DNA from: Prosthecodimorpha staleyi
GTDB taxonomy: Bacteria; Pseudomonadota; Alphaproteobacteria; Rhizobiales; Ancalomicrobiaceae
Direction: 5' to 3'
DNA: 64,000 nucleotides
Assembly (NCBI RefSeq): GCF_018729455.1
Contig: NZ_JAHHZF010000008.1
Span: forward strand, 124,001-188,000
The stretch's first letter is position 1; every line of letters starts with the position of its first letter. Below are positions 1 to 9,262 of this stretch, in pieces. A program made the position numbers and the translations under genes. The notes beneath the pieces are model-generated. The model saw nothing but the letters and a program-made list of their open reading frames with translations, had not been told where the DNA came from and did no database searches.

Positions 1-2701
1 CTTCCGGTCCGCCGTCGCTCTCGGAGGCCGCGAAGGTGGCCAGCGTCTCGGCGCGCTCGGCAATGGCCGCGACCTCCTCGGCCGTCGGCTCGCCGGCCGC
101 CACCGCGGCTTCGGCCGCATCGTCCGGTGCCGACGCCGCCATCGCGACGGCCTCTGCCTCTGCCGGTGCCGTCGTTTCGGACTCCGTGCCGGTCGCCGCC
201 GTTTCGGCGATGGGGGCCGCGACCGGGCGGGTCACCTTGCGGCGTTCGAGCCGGTAGCCGAGCGACTTCAGGATCGAGGCGAAATCCTCGCCCGAGCATC
301 CGACCAGGGATGTCATCGCGACCGTCACGGCGAAGCCGCCGCCGCCCGGGACAGCGCCGTCCGGCGGCTGCACGCTCGGATCGAGCGGCTTCCAGGCGAT
401 CAGCGGCCGGACCAAGTCGGCCAACCGCTCCAGGATATCGATGCGCACGGCGCGCTCGCCGCAGACGCGGTAGCCGACCACCTTGTAGAGCGCTTTCGGG
501 ATGGTCTTGTCGACCGGGATCGAGGTCCGGCCCGACATCGACAGCTGATGCAGCCCGTTGACCACCTGGGCGTCGACATTGCCGTTCTTCAGCGCCCAGA
601 GCTGCGCGATCAGACCGCTCGGCGCGGGCTTGAGCAGCAGCGGCAGGAAGATGTGGTAGGCGCCGAAGCGCACGCCGTACTTGCGCAGCGAGGCCCGCAT
701 CGGCTGGTCCAGCGCCTTGACCTCGTCGGCAATGTGCTGGCGTTCCAGCACGCCGAGCGCCTCGATCAGCTGGAAGGCGACGCCGCGCGCCATGCCCTCC
801 AGATCGGGTGCGTCGCGCAGGTCGATCAGCGGCTTCAACAGCCCCTCGACATGGGCCTTGACCCAAAGCGCCAGGCGGGTGTCGACCTTCTCGCGCGCCG
901 GTCCGGTCAGCTGGTCGTCGGCCAGCACGATGACGGCCGGCGTCAGGGCGTTCTGCCCGACGGAGAGCTTGGCGATGGCCTGGCCGAGCCAGCGGATGGT
1001 GCCGTCGGAGGCGAGGGCGAACTCGCCGTTCGGCGCCTTCGACAGTTTCTCCGCCCGCGTCTCGATCTCGCTGGCGAGCGACTTGGCCGCGGCATTGCGC
1101 ACGGCCTTGGCGTCCGTACCCTCCGCGGTCTGATCCGGCGCAAACCGGAAGCCGTCCAGGTGTCCGACACGATGGCCTTCGACGAGGACGTCCCCTTCGG
1201 CCGTGATTTCCGCTTCGAGCATGGCGTTCTCTCTCAGACGTCTCATGAGTACCGACGTCCTGCGATCCACGAAACGCTGTGTGAGGCGATCGTGCAAGGC
1301 ATCGGACAGCCGATCTTCGACGGCGCGGGTCGTTTCGCGCCAATATGTGGGATCCATGACCCAGTCGGGCCGGTTTGCAATGAAGGTCCAGGTCCGGATG
1401 TGTGCGATCCGGTTGGAAATCGTATCGATGTCGCCTTCCGTCTTGTCGGCCTCGGATACCGCGCGCGCAAACCAGTCGTCCGGAATGCGCCCGCGGCGGA
1501 CGAGATAATCATAGACGGTGGTGACCAGTTCGGCATGGTTGGCCGGCGCGATCTTGCGGTAGTCCGGCAGCGCGCAGACTTCCCAGAGCAGGCGCACCCG
1601 GTCGGGCTTGTCGGCGAGCGACGTGATCAGGTCGTCGCGGGCGGCGAAGTCGAGCGCCGTGTAGTCGTCCGCCGGTGGCGCGCGGGTCAGGCCCTCTTCG
1701 CGCGGCACCTCGTCGAGGGCGGCGCGCAGCGCGCGGATCGAGGCGAAGTCCAGGTGCGAATTGCGCCACTGGATGGTCTTCAGGGGCGCGAACTGGTGGC
1801 TTTCGAGGGCCTGGACCAGTTCGTCGTCGAAATCGTCGACGCGGCCGGTGACCCCGAAGGTGCCGTCGCGCAGATGGCGGCCGGCCCGGCCGGCGATCTG
1901 GCCGAGCTCGCCGGCGGTCAGCTGACGGTACTGGTAGCCGTCGAACTTGCGGTTGCCGGCGAAGGCGATGTGGTCGACATCGAGATTGAGGCCCATGCCG
2001 ATCGCGTCGGTGGCGATCAGGGTGTCGACATCGCCGGACTGGAACAGCTCGACCTGCGCATTGCGGGTGCGCGGCGACAGGGCGCCGAGCACGACGGCCG
2101 CGCCACCGCGCTGGCGGCGGATCAGTTCGGCGATGCCGTAGACCTCGTCGGCCGAGAAGGCGACGATGGCCGACCGCGGCGGCAGGCGGGTGATCTTCTT
2201 GGAGCCCGAATAGGTCAGCAGCGACATGCGCGGCCGGGTGACCACGTTCAGGCCGGGCAGCAGCTTCTCCAGAAGGCCGCGGATCGTTGCCGCGCCGAGC
2301 AGCAGCGTCTCGCCGCGCCCGCGCAGGTTCAGGATGCGGTCGGTGAAGACATGGCCGCGCTCCAGATCGCCGGCGAGCTGGACCTCGTCGATGGCGACGA
2401 ACTGCACATCGGTCTCGCGCGGCATCGCCTCGACGGTCGAGACCCAGTACCGCGCCTTCTCCGGAACGATCTTTTCCTCGCCGGTGACCAGCGCGACCGC
2501 ATCGGCCCCGGCGCGGGCGACCAGCTTGCCATAGACCTCGCGGGCCAGGAGGCGCAGCGGCAGGCCGATCAGCCCGCTTTCATGGGCGAGCATCCGTTCG
2601 ATGGCCAGATGGGTCTTGCCGGTATTGGTCGGGCCGAGCACGGCCGTTACGGTCTTGGCCCGGATGGTCGGCGGCAGGGGGCCGCGTACCGCATGAGTCA
2701 T
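1..2701 (-). CDS. MgpS/SUV3-like ATP-dependent RNA helicase, C-terminal end outside the window
   Basis: Reading leftward from an ATG at 2701 the frame stays open to the window edge, giving at least 900 residues. The N-terminus carries a Walker A motif, GPTNTGKTH, at about residues 23-31. It is followed by a DEVQ box (AIDEVQLAGD), as in SUV3/mitochondrial-type DExH helicases, and by the helicase C motif QIAGRAGRHLRDG. The last visible part is rich in Ala and Glu. Known homologues in Rhizobiales are annotated helicase-related protein or MgpS and run past 1000 residues, so only the tail is missing. In related genomes an S4-domain RNA-binding protein, a ferredoxin and CarD usually follow; that would lie beyond the left edge (inference). 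RNA unwinding or remodelling is the likely role. The gene is preceded by an exceptionally long non-coding region. Confidence 0.88.
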   Translation of the reverse strand, partial: MTHAVRGPLPPTIRAKTVTAVLGPTNTGKTHLAIERMLAHESGLIGLPLRLLAREVYGKLVARAGADAVALVTGEEKIVPEKARYWVSTVEAMPRETDVQFVAIDEVQLAGDLERGHVFTDRILNLRGRGETLLLGAATIRGLLEKLLPGLNVVTRPRMSLLTYSGSKKITRLPPRSAIVAFSADEVYGIAELIRRQRGGAAVVLGALSPRTRNAQVELFQSGDVDTLIATDAIGMGLNLDVDHIAFAGNRKFDGYQYRQLTAGELGQIAGRAGRHLRDGTFGVTGRVDDFDDELVQALESHQFAPLKTIQWRNSHLDFASIRALRAALDEVPREEGLTRAPPADDYTALDFAARDDLITSLADKPDRVRLLWEVCALPDYRKIAPANHAELVTTVYDYLVRRGRIPDDWFARAVSEADKTEGDIDTISNRIAHIRTWTFIANRPDWVMDPTYWRETTRAVEDRLSDALHDRLTQRFVDRRTSVLMRRLRENAMLEAEITAEGDVLVEGHRVGHLDGFRFAPDQTAEGTDAKAVRNAAAKSLASEIETRAEKLSKAPNGEFALASDGTIRWLGQAIAKLSVGQNALTPAVIVLADDQLTGPAREKVDTRLALWVKAHVEGLLKPLIDLRDAPDLEGMARGVAFQLIEALGVLERQHIADEVKALDQPMRASLRKYGVRFGAYHIFLPLLLKPAPSGLIAQLWALKNGNVDAQVVNGLHQLSMSGRTSIPVDKTIPKALYKVVGYRVCGERAVRIDILERLADLVRPLIAWKPLDPSVQPPDGAVPGGGGFAVTVAMTSLVGCSGEDFASILKSLGYRLERRKVTRPVAAPIAETAATGTESETTAPAEAEAVAMAASAPDDAAEAAVAAGEPTAEEVAAIAERAETLATFAASESDGGPE

Positions 2702-4365
2702 CGGCCGGCTCCGCGAAGGTTCGGACCGGTCGGCCTGCAGGCGGGTCGACCGGTCCGGGCGGAGATCGCCCCCGGCGGAACCGGCGAAGCTGCGGCGAAG
2801 GGCACTTCCAATCGACTCATACCATCCGTGTCGCGGCAGCCGCGGCGAACCGCGAAGCCGTCGGGCAAGGTGAGGCCGCAACGCCTCGACCGCGTCTTCC
2901 ACCGTCCCCGATCGGCCGGCGGTCGGGCGGTCAACGCCCTATCCTCGTTGTCGCGGCCGGGCATTCCCGATCGCGTCCGGCGTCCCCGGCTTCGCCTGGA
3001 AGCCCGGACCTGCCCCGGTCGGCCAAAGCCGCGCCGTCGCACCGGTCGGACGCTGATTTAGCACAGCGGCTCGCGGTGCGCCCGCCTTTTCGTCAGGCGC
3101 CGGTCCGCGCATGGGCGGCCATCGTTCAGGAGATCCGGCAACCGGAACGAGTCTGGAACGAAGAGTGTCCGAATCGCTGATTCAAAACGATTCAGGATTC
3201 GTTCACGCCCACATCTGGTTGACGGCTTCGCCCAGGATACGAAATCCTGATTCAGGCCAACGGGTTGGACGGGAGGCCCGGCGACCCGTCAAGACCTCGG
3301 TGCCGGATTGGAGCGCAGCCCTGCAGATGCTCAGTCATGCAATTGATGATTGTAAAGGCCGGCTGTCTTCAGAATTGCCCGAAACCTGAACATGCAGGGC
3401 ACGAATCGCTATTCGGCTGAAATTCCGTCTTCGTTCACAACCCGATATGGGGAAAGACCGGCGCCGGACCACAAAATCCGGCGAGGCCCGAGCCGATCAG
3501 GCGCTGCCATCGCGGCGGCGCATTAACACCTGCGTTCCGGAACGGGATCGCCGACCGGCTACGGGTGTGCCCGGAGGGCGGCGCAGGCCGGCGTTCACTT
3601 TCGGACCGGAGCCGGAACATGACCGGCACGAATCGGCGCTTGGGGCATTTTCGGCCTTTGTTCGCACGATATCTGGGCCCCGACAGGGGAGGCGGCCCCA
3701 TATGCGCGAGCCGGTTCGGGCGGCAGACCCGACGACCGCAGATCGCCGTTTACCGATGCGGCCCGGATCGGGACGGCATGCTTACGGGCGGTCCCCGTGT
3801 CGCCCCATGCGCCGTCGGGATCGCGGCTGCGGCAGTCGCGGCCCGGCTGTCCCTGCCGCGTTCACGATCGGATCGGAGCCGGAACAAGGTGGGCACGAAT
3901 CATCGCTTTCGACGTGTTGCTTCAACGTTCGCCCGATATTTGGGGCTCCGCTCCGACAGCGACACAAGATGGCAGGCACGGCCCGGCCCGCGGGCCGGAT
4001 GGCGGATGCCAGCCGTTTACCGATGCGGCCCGAAGCGGGACGACGGTGCGTCGTCACCCGGCAGCGCCGGTTCCGTGCGGCCAACTTCGCCGTGCCGCGT
4101 CCCGGCCCGCCCGATGGCGCCGCGCCGCGGCACCCGATCCGGCCCCGGCGTTAACGGCCCGTCGAAACCGCGAACACGCCGGGCACGAATCGGTGCCGGC
4201 CCGATCTTCGCGCTTCGTTCTCGCCAGGGCTGGGGCTGTGCAGCCGGCGGGGTACCCCATCTGGATCGGACCGGCCGTCCGGCAGCCGGCCGATACCCTT
4301 GCGGATCAACACCTTCGTGCCGGAACGGGACGCGGGTTGCCGGCAGGGCCCGTCATGCGACCAAC
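2702..4365. other. 1.66-kb intergenic region without a supportable gene
   Basis: No open frame here has a convincing start, ribosome binding site or recognisable protein. The longest frames (rightward from 3447 and 3565) are Arg/Pro/Gly-rich, typical of random frames in GC-rich DNA. The first part (2702-3100) shows nothing I can name. From about 3150 to 4331 it holds a five-unit diverged tandem repeat, described separately, and it ends at a terminator serving the gene on its right. The helicase gene's promoter must lie in here, but I cannot pinpoint it. Confidence 0.7.
3150..4331. repeat. Five-unit diverged tandem repeat with two conserved blocks at fixed spacing
   Basis: Five units begin with a block containing GAATC at 3171, 3403, 3630, 3897 and 4187. 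Four of the five have GGCACGAATC preceded by a GAACA-type sequence, and about 30 bases further on all carry a TTCGTTC-like string. A second block follows at a constant 118-119 bases: at 3289 (TCAAGACCTCGGTGCCGGA), 3522 (TTAACACCTGCGTTCCGGA), 3749 and 4016 (both TTTACCGATGCGGCCCG) and 4305 (TCAACACCTTCGTGCCGGA). Distances between units grow from 227 to 290 bases because the sequence after block 2 varies. The constant inner spacing argues that each unit is a real inherited module and not chance similarity. Function is unknown; diverged copies of a small RNA gene or a protein-binding element are possible. Confidence 0.75.
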
Positions 4366-4393
4366 AAAAAAGGGCGCCCCGAAGGACGCCCCG
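4366..4393 (-). terminator. Rho-independent terminator of the first DUF3108 gene
   Basis: On the minus strand a GC hairpin (GGGGCGTCC, loop TTC, GGGGCGCCC) is followed directly by six T residues. It lies 22 bases beyond the DUF3108 stop codon and points the same way, so it very probably ends that transcript and separates it from the repeat region. Confidence 0.85.
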
Positions 4394-4415
4394 GCAATCG
4401 ACGGGCCGGTCTCGG

Positions 4416-5249
4416 TCAGCGCGCGGCGTGGCTGCCGGCGATCACCTGGAAACGGTCGGCCTGCACGACCAGCAGGCCGCTCATGGTTTCGACCGCGATG
4501 CGCACCGGCACCATCAGGCCGCTGTCGCCGACCGGTGCGAGTGCCATTTCGAGGTTGCGGTTCTCGGCCATGAACCGGGTTCCGGCGCGATCCGGCTTGT
4601 GGCCGGAGACGGGGATCCAGCGCGCCGCGCAGACCACGGCCGGACCGCTATAGCCAGGCTTGGTGACGGTTTCCGTGCGCTTGTAGCTGAGCCGCACGTC
4701 ATAGCGGGTCCAGCCGTCATAGATCGGCAGGGTCCGCCCGCAGACCTCCGGCCCCGCCGCACCGTCGCGCCGGGCGATCGGGATCAGGATCGCGCTCAAC
4801 GGGTCGAGCACGTCGCGGCGATGGGCGGCGGTGACCGGGATCCGCTCGTCGTCGTCCTTCAGCGGCGGTTCGACATCGAGGTCGCGGACCGACCCGGCGG
4901 CAAGCCCCATCGCGACATGGTGGTCCTTCTTGTCGCCGGAGCCTTCGAGCAGATAGCTCGCCGGAACCGGACGGTCGGGGCGCAGCGTGCCGGTCGATTT
5001 GGCCTCGCCGCGGGCACCGGACATGACCTTGCCGACGCCGGCGGTGCGGTATCCGACCCGGGCCGTATAGGCATCCTTTTCGACCTTGACGGCCAGATTG
5101 CCCTTGGCGAGGGCGAAGCCGCCCAGCGTGATGTCGTAGCTTGCCGCCACCTCCCCGTCGGCCGCGAAGGCCGGTACGGACGGGATCGCGGAGGAGACGA
5201 GCACGGCGTAAAGCAGGACCGCACGGGTGGACTTGACGGACGACTGCAC
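4416..5249 (-). CDS. DUF3108 domain-containing exported protein (first paralog)
   Basis: 277 residues. The start is a GTG with GGGAG six bases upstream. A hydrophobic stretch at about residues 9-28 ending in VPAFAADGE is a Sec-type signal peptide, so the protein is expected in the periplasm or envelope. The mature part opens with YDITLGGFALAKGNL and later has PVTAAHRRDVLDPLSA and GYSGPAVVCAARW. These strings recur almost unchanged in the second DUF3108 protein at 6939-7883, so the two are paralogs on either side of rpmB. DUF3108 has no established biochemical function. A clear terminator follows the gene, and it appears to be transcribed alone. Confidence 0.85.
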   Translation of the reverse strand: MQSSVKSTRAVLLYAVLVSSAIPSVPAFAADGEVAASYDITLGGFALAKGNLAVKVEKDAYTARVGYRTAGVGKVMSGARGEAKSTGTLRPDRPVPASYLLEGSGDKKDHHVAMGLAAGSVRDLDVEPPLKDDDERIPVTAAHRRDVLDPLSAILIPIARRDGAAGPEVCGRTLPIYDGWTRYDVRLSYKRTETVTKPGYSGPAVVCAARWIPVSGHKPDRAGTRFMAENRNLEMALAPVGDSGLMVPVRIAVETMSGLLVVQADRFQVIAGSHAAR

Positions 5250-5465
5250 TGGACACTCCCGTGTGACGCTGACGCCGGGCTAGACTTCGAATGGGCCGAA
5301 TGTTTGGCCCTTATGGTCAATGCCCGGTTAACGCCCGCGGCCGGGCGGCACGGCGGCGGGCCGCTGTGGCCTTGAAGTCATGCGGTCCGGTGCCGATCGG
5401 CCGGCACGAATGCGGTTGCCGCCGACAGGCCCGCCCGCTAATCCAGAGGGGGAAACGGAGCCGCC

Positions 5466-5768
5466 ATGAACCTCGTCGTCCTCACCGTGATCGCCTTTCT
5501 GGCCGGCGGCATCGGTGCCGCCCGACTCAACGGGCTTGCCGCCTGGGCCGGCGCGGCGATCGCGGCGGCGTCCGCGGCGGGGTTCCTCATCGGCCGAAGC
5601 GCCGTGCCGGGCGACGCGACCATCCCGTTCCTGCTCGGACTGGTCGGTGCGGGCGCCATCGGCAGCCTGCTGCGGCTCGGCGCCCAGGCGACCGGCATGG
5701 TGCTGGTCGGTGCGATCATTGCCGCAGCGGTCGTCTTTCTGGCCGGGCGGCAATTCGGCCTGGGATGA
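5466..5768 (+). CDS. Small hydrophobic membrane protein, 100 residues
   Basis: The ATG is preceded by a GGGGGAAACGGAG-rich purine run, a plausible ribosome binding site. The product is almost entirely hydrophobic. Three membrane segments are evident, at about residues 2-20 joined to 25-44, then 52-72, then 75-94, separated by short charged turns. I do not recognise a family. It lies just upstream of rpmB on the same strand with about 130 bases between them, so co-transcription is possible but not shown. The consistent GC3 codon use and the ribosome binding site make a real gene more likely than not. Confidence 0.65.
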   Translation: MNLVVLTVIAFLAGGIGAARLNGLAAWAGAAIAAASAAGFLIGRSAVPGDATIPFLLGLVGAGAIGSLLRLGAQATGMVLVGAIIAAAVVFLAGRQFGLG

Positions 5769-5900
5769 GCGGCCGGCGCGTCCGCGGCGGGCTTGACGCC
5801 GTCCGGTGCCTCCCTCTATATGGCGGCCAATTCTCCCGACCCTCGTGAGACGATCAACCGGGGCCTTTCGCGGGCCCGGACGCGTAGAAGGATTATCGCC

Positions 5901-6194
5901 ATGGCTCGGCGCTGCGAACTGACGGCCAAGGGTGTCCAGGTCGGACACAATGTCAGCCACGCCAACAACAAGACGAAGCGGCGCTTCCTGCCGAACCTCG
6001 TCAACGTGTCGCTGATCTCGGAGGCCCTCGGCCGCACCGTGCATCTGCGCATCACCGCGCATGCGCTGCGCTCGGTCGAGCACCGCGGCGGCCTCGACGC
6101 GTTCCTGGCCAAGGCCGACGCGCTCGACCTGTCGCCGCGCGCCCGCCTCCTGAAGCGTGAGATCGAGGCGGCCGCGCCCGCCTCGGCGGCGTGA
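5901..6194 (+). CDS. rpmB: 50S ribosomal protein L28
   Basis: 97 residues starting [20 protein letters not shown]. The N-terminal pattern (C-E-L-T-x-K at residues 5-10, [15 protein letters not shown] at about 15-29) and the length are those of alphaproteobacterial L28, a structural protein of the large ribosomal subunit. An upstream in-frame ATG at 5793 is ignored because homologues start at MARRCE. The stop codon overlaps the GTG start of the next gene (GTGA), so the transporter downstream is probably translationally coupled. Confidence 0.97.
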   Translation: MARRCELTAKGVQVGHNVSHANNKTKRRFLPNLVNVSLISEALGRTVHLRITAHALRSVEHRGGLDAFLAKADALDLSPRARLLKREIEAAAPASAA

Positions 6195-6829
6195 CGGCGA
6201 AAGCCCCCGGACGCGCCATTCTGACGGCCGTTGGCGCCATGACCCTGGTGGTCGTGGCGTCGAACGTGCTTGTGCAGTATCCGGTCGCGTTCAGGGTCGG
6301 ACCGCTCGATCTCGCCGAAATCCTGACCTGGGGCGCCTTCACCTATCCGGTGGCGTTTCTGGTCACCGATCTGACCAATCGCTGGTTCGGCGTCGCCACG
6401 GCGCGCAACGTCGTGCTGGCCGGCTTTGCCGTTGCGATCGTGCTGTCGGCCTTCCTGTCGACGCCGCGCATCGCGCTGGCCTCCGCCAGCGCCTATCTGG
6501 TCGGTCAGATGGCCGACGTGCTCCTGTTCGACCGGTTGCGCCGCGTGCGCGCCTGGTGGGAGGCGCCGCTGGTCGCCTCCGCATCGGGCTCCGTGCTGGA
6601 TACGCTGGTCTTCTTCACGCTCGCCTTCGCGCCCGCTCTGTCCGGTCTGCTCGGCGCCGGCGATGCCTTCGCGGCCGAATCGGCGCCGGCCTTCGGGCTG
6701 CTCGCCGTCGAGGTGCCGCGCTGGATGTCCTGGGCGGCCGCCGACTTCTGCGTGAAGATGCTGTTTGCGGCGCTCTTGCTGGCGCCCTATCGCGGGCTGA
6801 TGAACCGCATGGTGCCCTATCCGGCCTGA
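6191..6829 (+). CDS. Queuosine-precursor transporter, YhhQ/VUT family
   Basis: 212 residues beginning at a GTG that overlaps the rpmB stop by four bases. Hydrophobic segments are spaced as in the VUT/YhhQ family, and the hallmark [17 protein letters not shown] lies at about residues 53-69, followed by [20 protein letters not shown] at about 96-116. Family members move 7-cyano/7-aminomethyl-deazaguanine precursors of queuosine across the inner membrane. The substrate is assigned by family only. It faces the second DUF3108 gene, with a hairpin terminator between them. Confidence 0.85.
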   Translation: MTAKAPGRAILTAVGAMTLVVVASNVLVQYPVAFRVGPLDLAEILTWGAFTYPVAFLVTDLTNRWFGVATARNVVLAGFAVAIVLSAFLSTPRIALASASAYLVGQMADVLLFDRLRRVRAWWEAPLVASASGSVLDTLVFFTLAFAPALSGLLGAGDAFAAESAPAFGLLAVEVPRWMSWAAADFCVKMLFAALLLAPYRGLMNRMVPYPA

Positions 6830-6869
6830 CCGGGCCGTGGGGTCGTTCCGATCCTTCTCAGCACCGTCG

Positions 6870-6907
6870 AAGGGCCCGGCCGCATGGTGATGCGTCGCCG
6901 GGCCTTT
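6870..6907. terminator. Hairpin terminator between convergent genes
   Basis: GGCCCGGC at 6873-6880 pairs with GCCGGGCC at 6897-6904. The stem has AA on its left flank and TTT on its right, giving a short U tract for rightward transcripts. It sits between the convergent YhhQ-type transporter and the second DUF3108 gene and could serve both. Confidence 0.6.
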
Positions 6908-6938
6908 CCGTTTGGCGTGGCACGGCGCGCGGAGCGGC

Positions 6939-7883
6939 TCAGCGGTTGTCGTTGTTGCGCAGCAGAGGCGCTCCGGAGGCGACGGCTTCCGGCGCGGCGG
7001 CGGCAGTCTCGCCCTGGCTGCCGGTGCTCCCCAGCCGCGTGCCCTTGACCTCGAAACGCGAGGCACTGACCACCAGCAGGCCGGCCGGCGTGCCGATGTT
7101 GACCCGGTAGGGCAGCATCACGCCGGTCGTTCCGACCGGCACGAAGGTGATCGAAAACTCGATATTGCGCTCGTATTTTTCCTGCTCGGGCGTCAGCGGG
7201 CGGAAGCCGGCGATCGGGCGATAGTTCACCGCGCAGATGATCGCCGGACCCGAATAGGATCCCGGCTGGCCCTGGATATCCGTCTTGGCACCATAGACGA
7301 GCCTGAGATCGTACCGCACGCGGCCGTCGAAGACCCGGAGGGTGCGGTTGCAGACCTTCGGCGTCAGCACGTCCTTGGGGTTGCCCATGGTGACCACGAA
7401 GGCCGCCAGCGGATCGATCACGCCCTGCTTGTGGGCCGCCGTCACAGGCATCCGCGCGTCGGGATTGGACGAACGCAATTCCGTCGCCCGGACCGACGCC
7501 ACCGAGCCGCCCGAGAAGGTCATGTTGACCTCGTTGGCGATCGGCCCGCCGTTGATGGCCATCGAATAGGAGCGAGACGAGGGGCTGCCGGGGATCGCGC
7601 GTCCCGAGGCGCTGGCCTCGGCCGAGCGATTGGCGATCAGCGCCGCGAAGCCGCTGACCTGGGCACCGAGCGCCGCGCGGTACTCGCCGGAATCCCCAAG
7701 CATGAAGGTGAGGTTGCCGGACGCGATCGAGAAGCCGCCGAGCGTGGCGTAGTAGGTCGCCTCGACGCTGGCTTCGCTCGCCGCTCCTGCAGGACCGGAC
7801 GCAACGGCCGCCGCAACAGCGACCAATGCCGCGCACGCCCGGCTACGGCGCGCGCTCCCATTCCGGTGCACCGCGATCTCCAT
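6939..7883 (-). CDS. DUF3108 domain-containing exported protein (second paralog)
   Basis: 314 residues from the ATG at 7883, chosen because GGAGG lies seven bases upstream and homologues begin with a short basic tail before the signal peptide. An upstream ATG at 7934 would add only an Arg-rich tail. Residues 11-34 form a signal peptide ending at PAGAASE. The mature protein starts YYATLGGFSIASGNL and carries PVTAAHKQGVIDPLAA and YSGPAIICAVNYRPIAG, matching the paralog at 4416-5249. An insert rich in Pro, Glu and Lys (PLTPEQEKYERN) is absent from the other copy. It is probably periplasmic; the function of the family is unknown. Confidence 0.85.
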   Translation of the reverse strand: MEIAVHRNGSARRSRACAALVAVAAAVASGPAGAASEASVEATYYATLGGFSIASGNLTFMLGDSGEYRAALGAQVSGFAALIANRSAEASASGRAIPGSPSSRSYSMAINGGPIANEVNMTFSGGSVASVRATELRSSNPDARMPVTAAHKQGVIDPLAAFVVTMGNPKDVLTPKVCNRTLRVFDGRVRYDLRLVYGAKTDIQGQPGSYSGPAIICAVNYRPIAGFRPLTPEQEKYERNIEFSITFVPVGTTGVMLPYRVNIGTPAGLLVVSASRFEVKGTRLGSTGSQGETAAAAPEAVASGAPLLRNNDNR

Positions 7884-8149
7884 CCTGTACCTCCGTCGAC
7901 CTCGACCGCGCCCCCGACGGTGTCGTCCAATCATGTTGCGTTGCCGGAATCAACCGCCGGCCGAACCGCTCGGACGTTATGCCAAGATGTGTTTCCTTGG
8001 AACCGCATCTGGCGCTCATCCTGCGCGGAATTGATGCTGTGGTGGGCGCTACGCCGCCTGGCGAGACGGCGCCGAGCGGGCAGACGCCGGTAAGGGCTCC
8101 GGGCGCGGCGCATCGCCCCGTCCGGACCGCCCGGCGCCAGCCTCGAGGC

Positions 8150-9262
8150 TCACTCCGGCAGGAGGCGGAAGCGCAGCAACAGCGTGCGCTGGAGGATCGA
8201 GCGGTTGTCGTCGGAGATCAGGGTCAGGATGGTGCTGCCGTCCTCTGCGGTATCGACCGCGAGGCCTTCCATGTTGTCGATCTCGTCCGAAAGGTCGGCC
8301 TGGAACAGGATGCGGCCCTCCAGTCGCGCCCCGGGCACGATCTCGGCCGCGGCGAAGCGGCGGATGCGGGCGCCGAGGCTGTCAGCGACCGTGAAGCGCC
8401 GTTCGAGCACCAGGAGGTCGCCGTCGGGCAGGAAGGCGGCATCGGTCGGCATGAAATCGTTCGACAGCGCGACCGTGAAGCGGCCCGGCTTCGGGCCACC
8501 GATGATCCAGCCGAGGCTGTCGGTCTCGTTGCGCCGCGGCCCCTCGGCGATCGCCACGATGGCGCCGGCGATCGGCGAACCGGGCGGCGCAGAGGCCAGA
8601 CTTTCAAGACCCTTGCCATAGGCGAGGGTTGCGATTTCGCCGGGAATGCCGTTGAGGCGCTCGCCGACGGCGGTGAGAGCCCCGGTCGGGAAGACCGCAA
8701 AGGGGAACCGCAGGATGCGGTGGCGGGTCTCGAAGCCGACGATGGCCTCGAAGCCGCCGGGCGCGGGGCGCACGGCAAGGCTCTCGGCATCGGCATCGCG
8801 CTTGTCCAGGAGCCGGCGGCCCTGCTCGACCACCGTCGCCATGCGGATACCGGACAGCCCCATGGGCCGCCCGGCTACATCGCTTTCGAGGCGCGCCGAC
8901 AGCCAGAAGCCGACATCGGAGATCATCAGGAGATCGCGGCCGTGGTCCGCCGTGGCAATGCCGGAGAAGCCGCCGAAATGCGGGCTCGGGCTTCGGATGA
9001 CCAGGCCGCCGAGCCATTCCAGGGCGCCGAATCGGGGTCCGGCCTTGCCGGCACGGTCGAAGCTCCGGAGACGCTCGATCTCGACGGCGGGAGCGAAGAT
9101 GCCGTCCGGCGGAGACGGATCGGCCCGCAGCGGACCCGCCAGCGCGACCAGCGCCGCAAGGCCGACGAGACCGGCCGCGATCGCATGCGGCCATGCCCCG
9201 GCGCGCCCGGGTCCGGGCGCCGCATGCTCACCGCGACTGCCGCGGCAGAACCGCGCGATCAT
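8150..9262 (-). CDS. Phytase-like esterase-domain exported protein
   Basis: 370 residues. The N-terminus has a hydrophobic segment at about residues 25-47 ending at RADPSPP, a signal peptide or anchor. The rest matches the phytase-like family (Pfam PF13449 type): [24 protein letters not shown], then [24 protein letters not shown] and, near the end, [15 protein letters not shown]. These are the repeated acidic/glycine turns of a six-bladed propeller. The start codon overlaps the cobT stop (ATGA), so it is translationally coupled to the cobaltochelatase genes. The same order is common in Rhizobiales, but a role in cobalamin synthesis is not established; an envelope esterase or phosphatase is equally possible. 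Confidence 0.8.
   Translation of the reverse strand: MIARFCRGSRGEHAAPGPGRAGAWPHAIAAGLVGLAALVALAGPLRADPSPPDGIFAPAVEIERLRSFDRAGKAGPRFGALEWLGGLVIRSPSPHFGGFSGIATADHGRDLLMISDVGFWLSARLESDVAGRPMGLSGIRMATVVEQGRRLLDKRDADAESLAVRPAPGGFEAIVGFETRHRILRFPFAVFPTGALTAVGERLNGIPGEIATLAYGKGLESLASAPPGSPIAGAIVAIAEGPRRNETDSLGWIIGGPKPGRFTVALSNDFMPTDAAFLPDGDLLVLERRFTVADSLGARIRRFAAAEIVPGARLEGRILFQADLSDEIDNMEGLAVDTAEDGSTILTLISDDNRSILQRTLLLRFRLLPE

Noticed and set aside
548-3061. Rightward 837-codon frame opposite the helicase gene
   Set aside because: It is antisense to the helicase gene, which has motifs GPTNTGKTH and QIAGRAGR. The frame's product is rich in Gly, Arg, Asp and Gln and has no family features, a common artefact of high GC.
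3396-4200. GGCACGAAT motifs as sigma-54 promoters (TGGCAC, then TTGC)
   Set aside because: The second element GC is not at the required ten-base distance after GG in any of the copies checked.
3447-4653. Rightward frames in the long gap as possible genes
   Set aside because: No ribosome binding site, Arg/Pro-rich products, and they cross the repeat units in shifting phases, so DNA-level repeats explain the sequence better.
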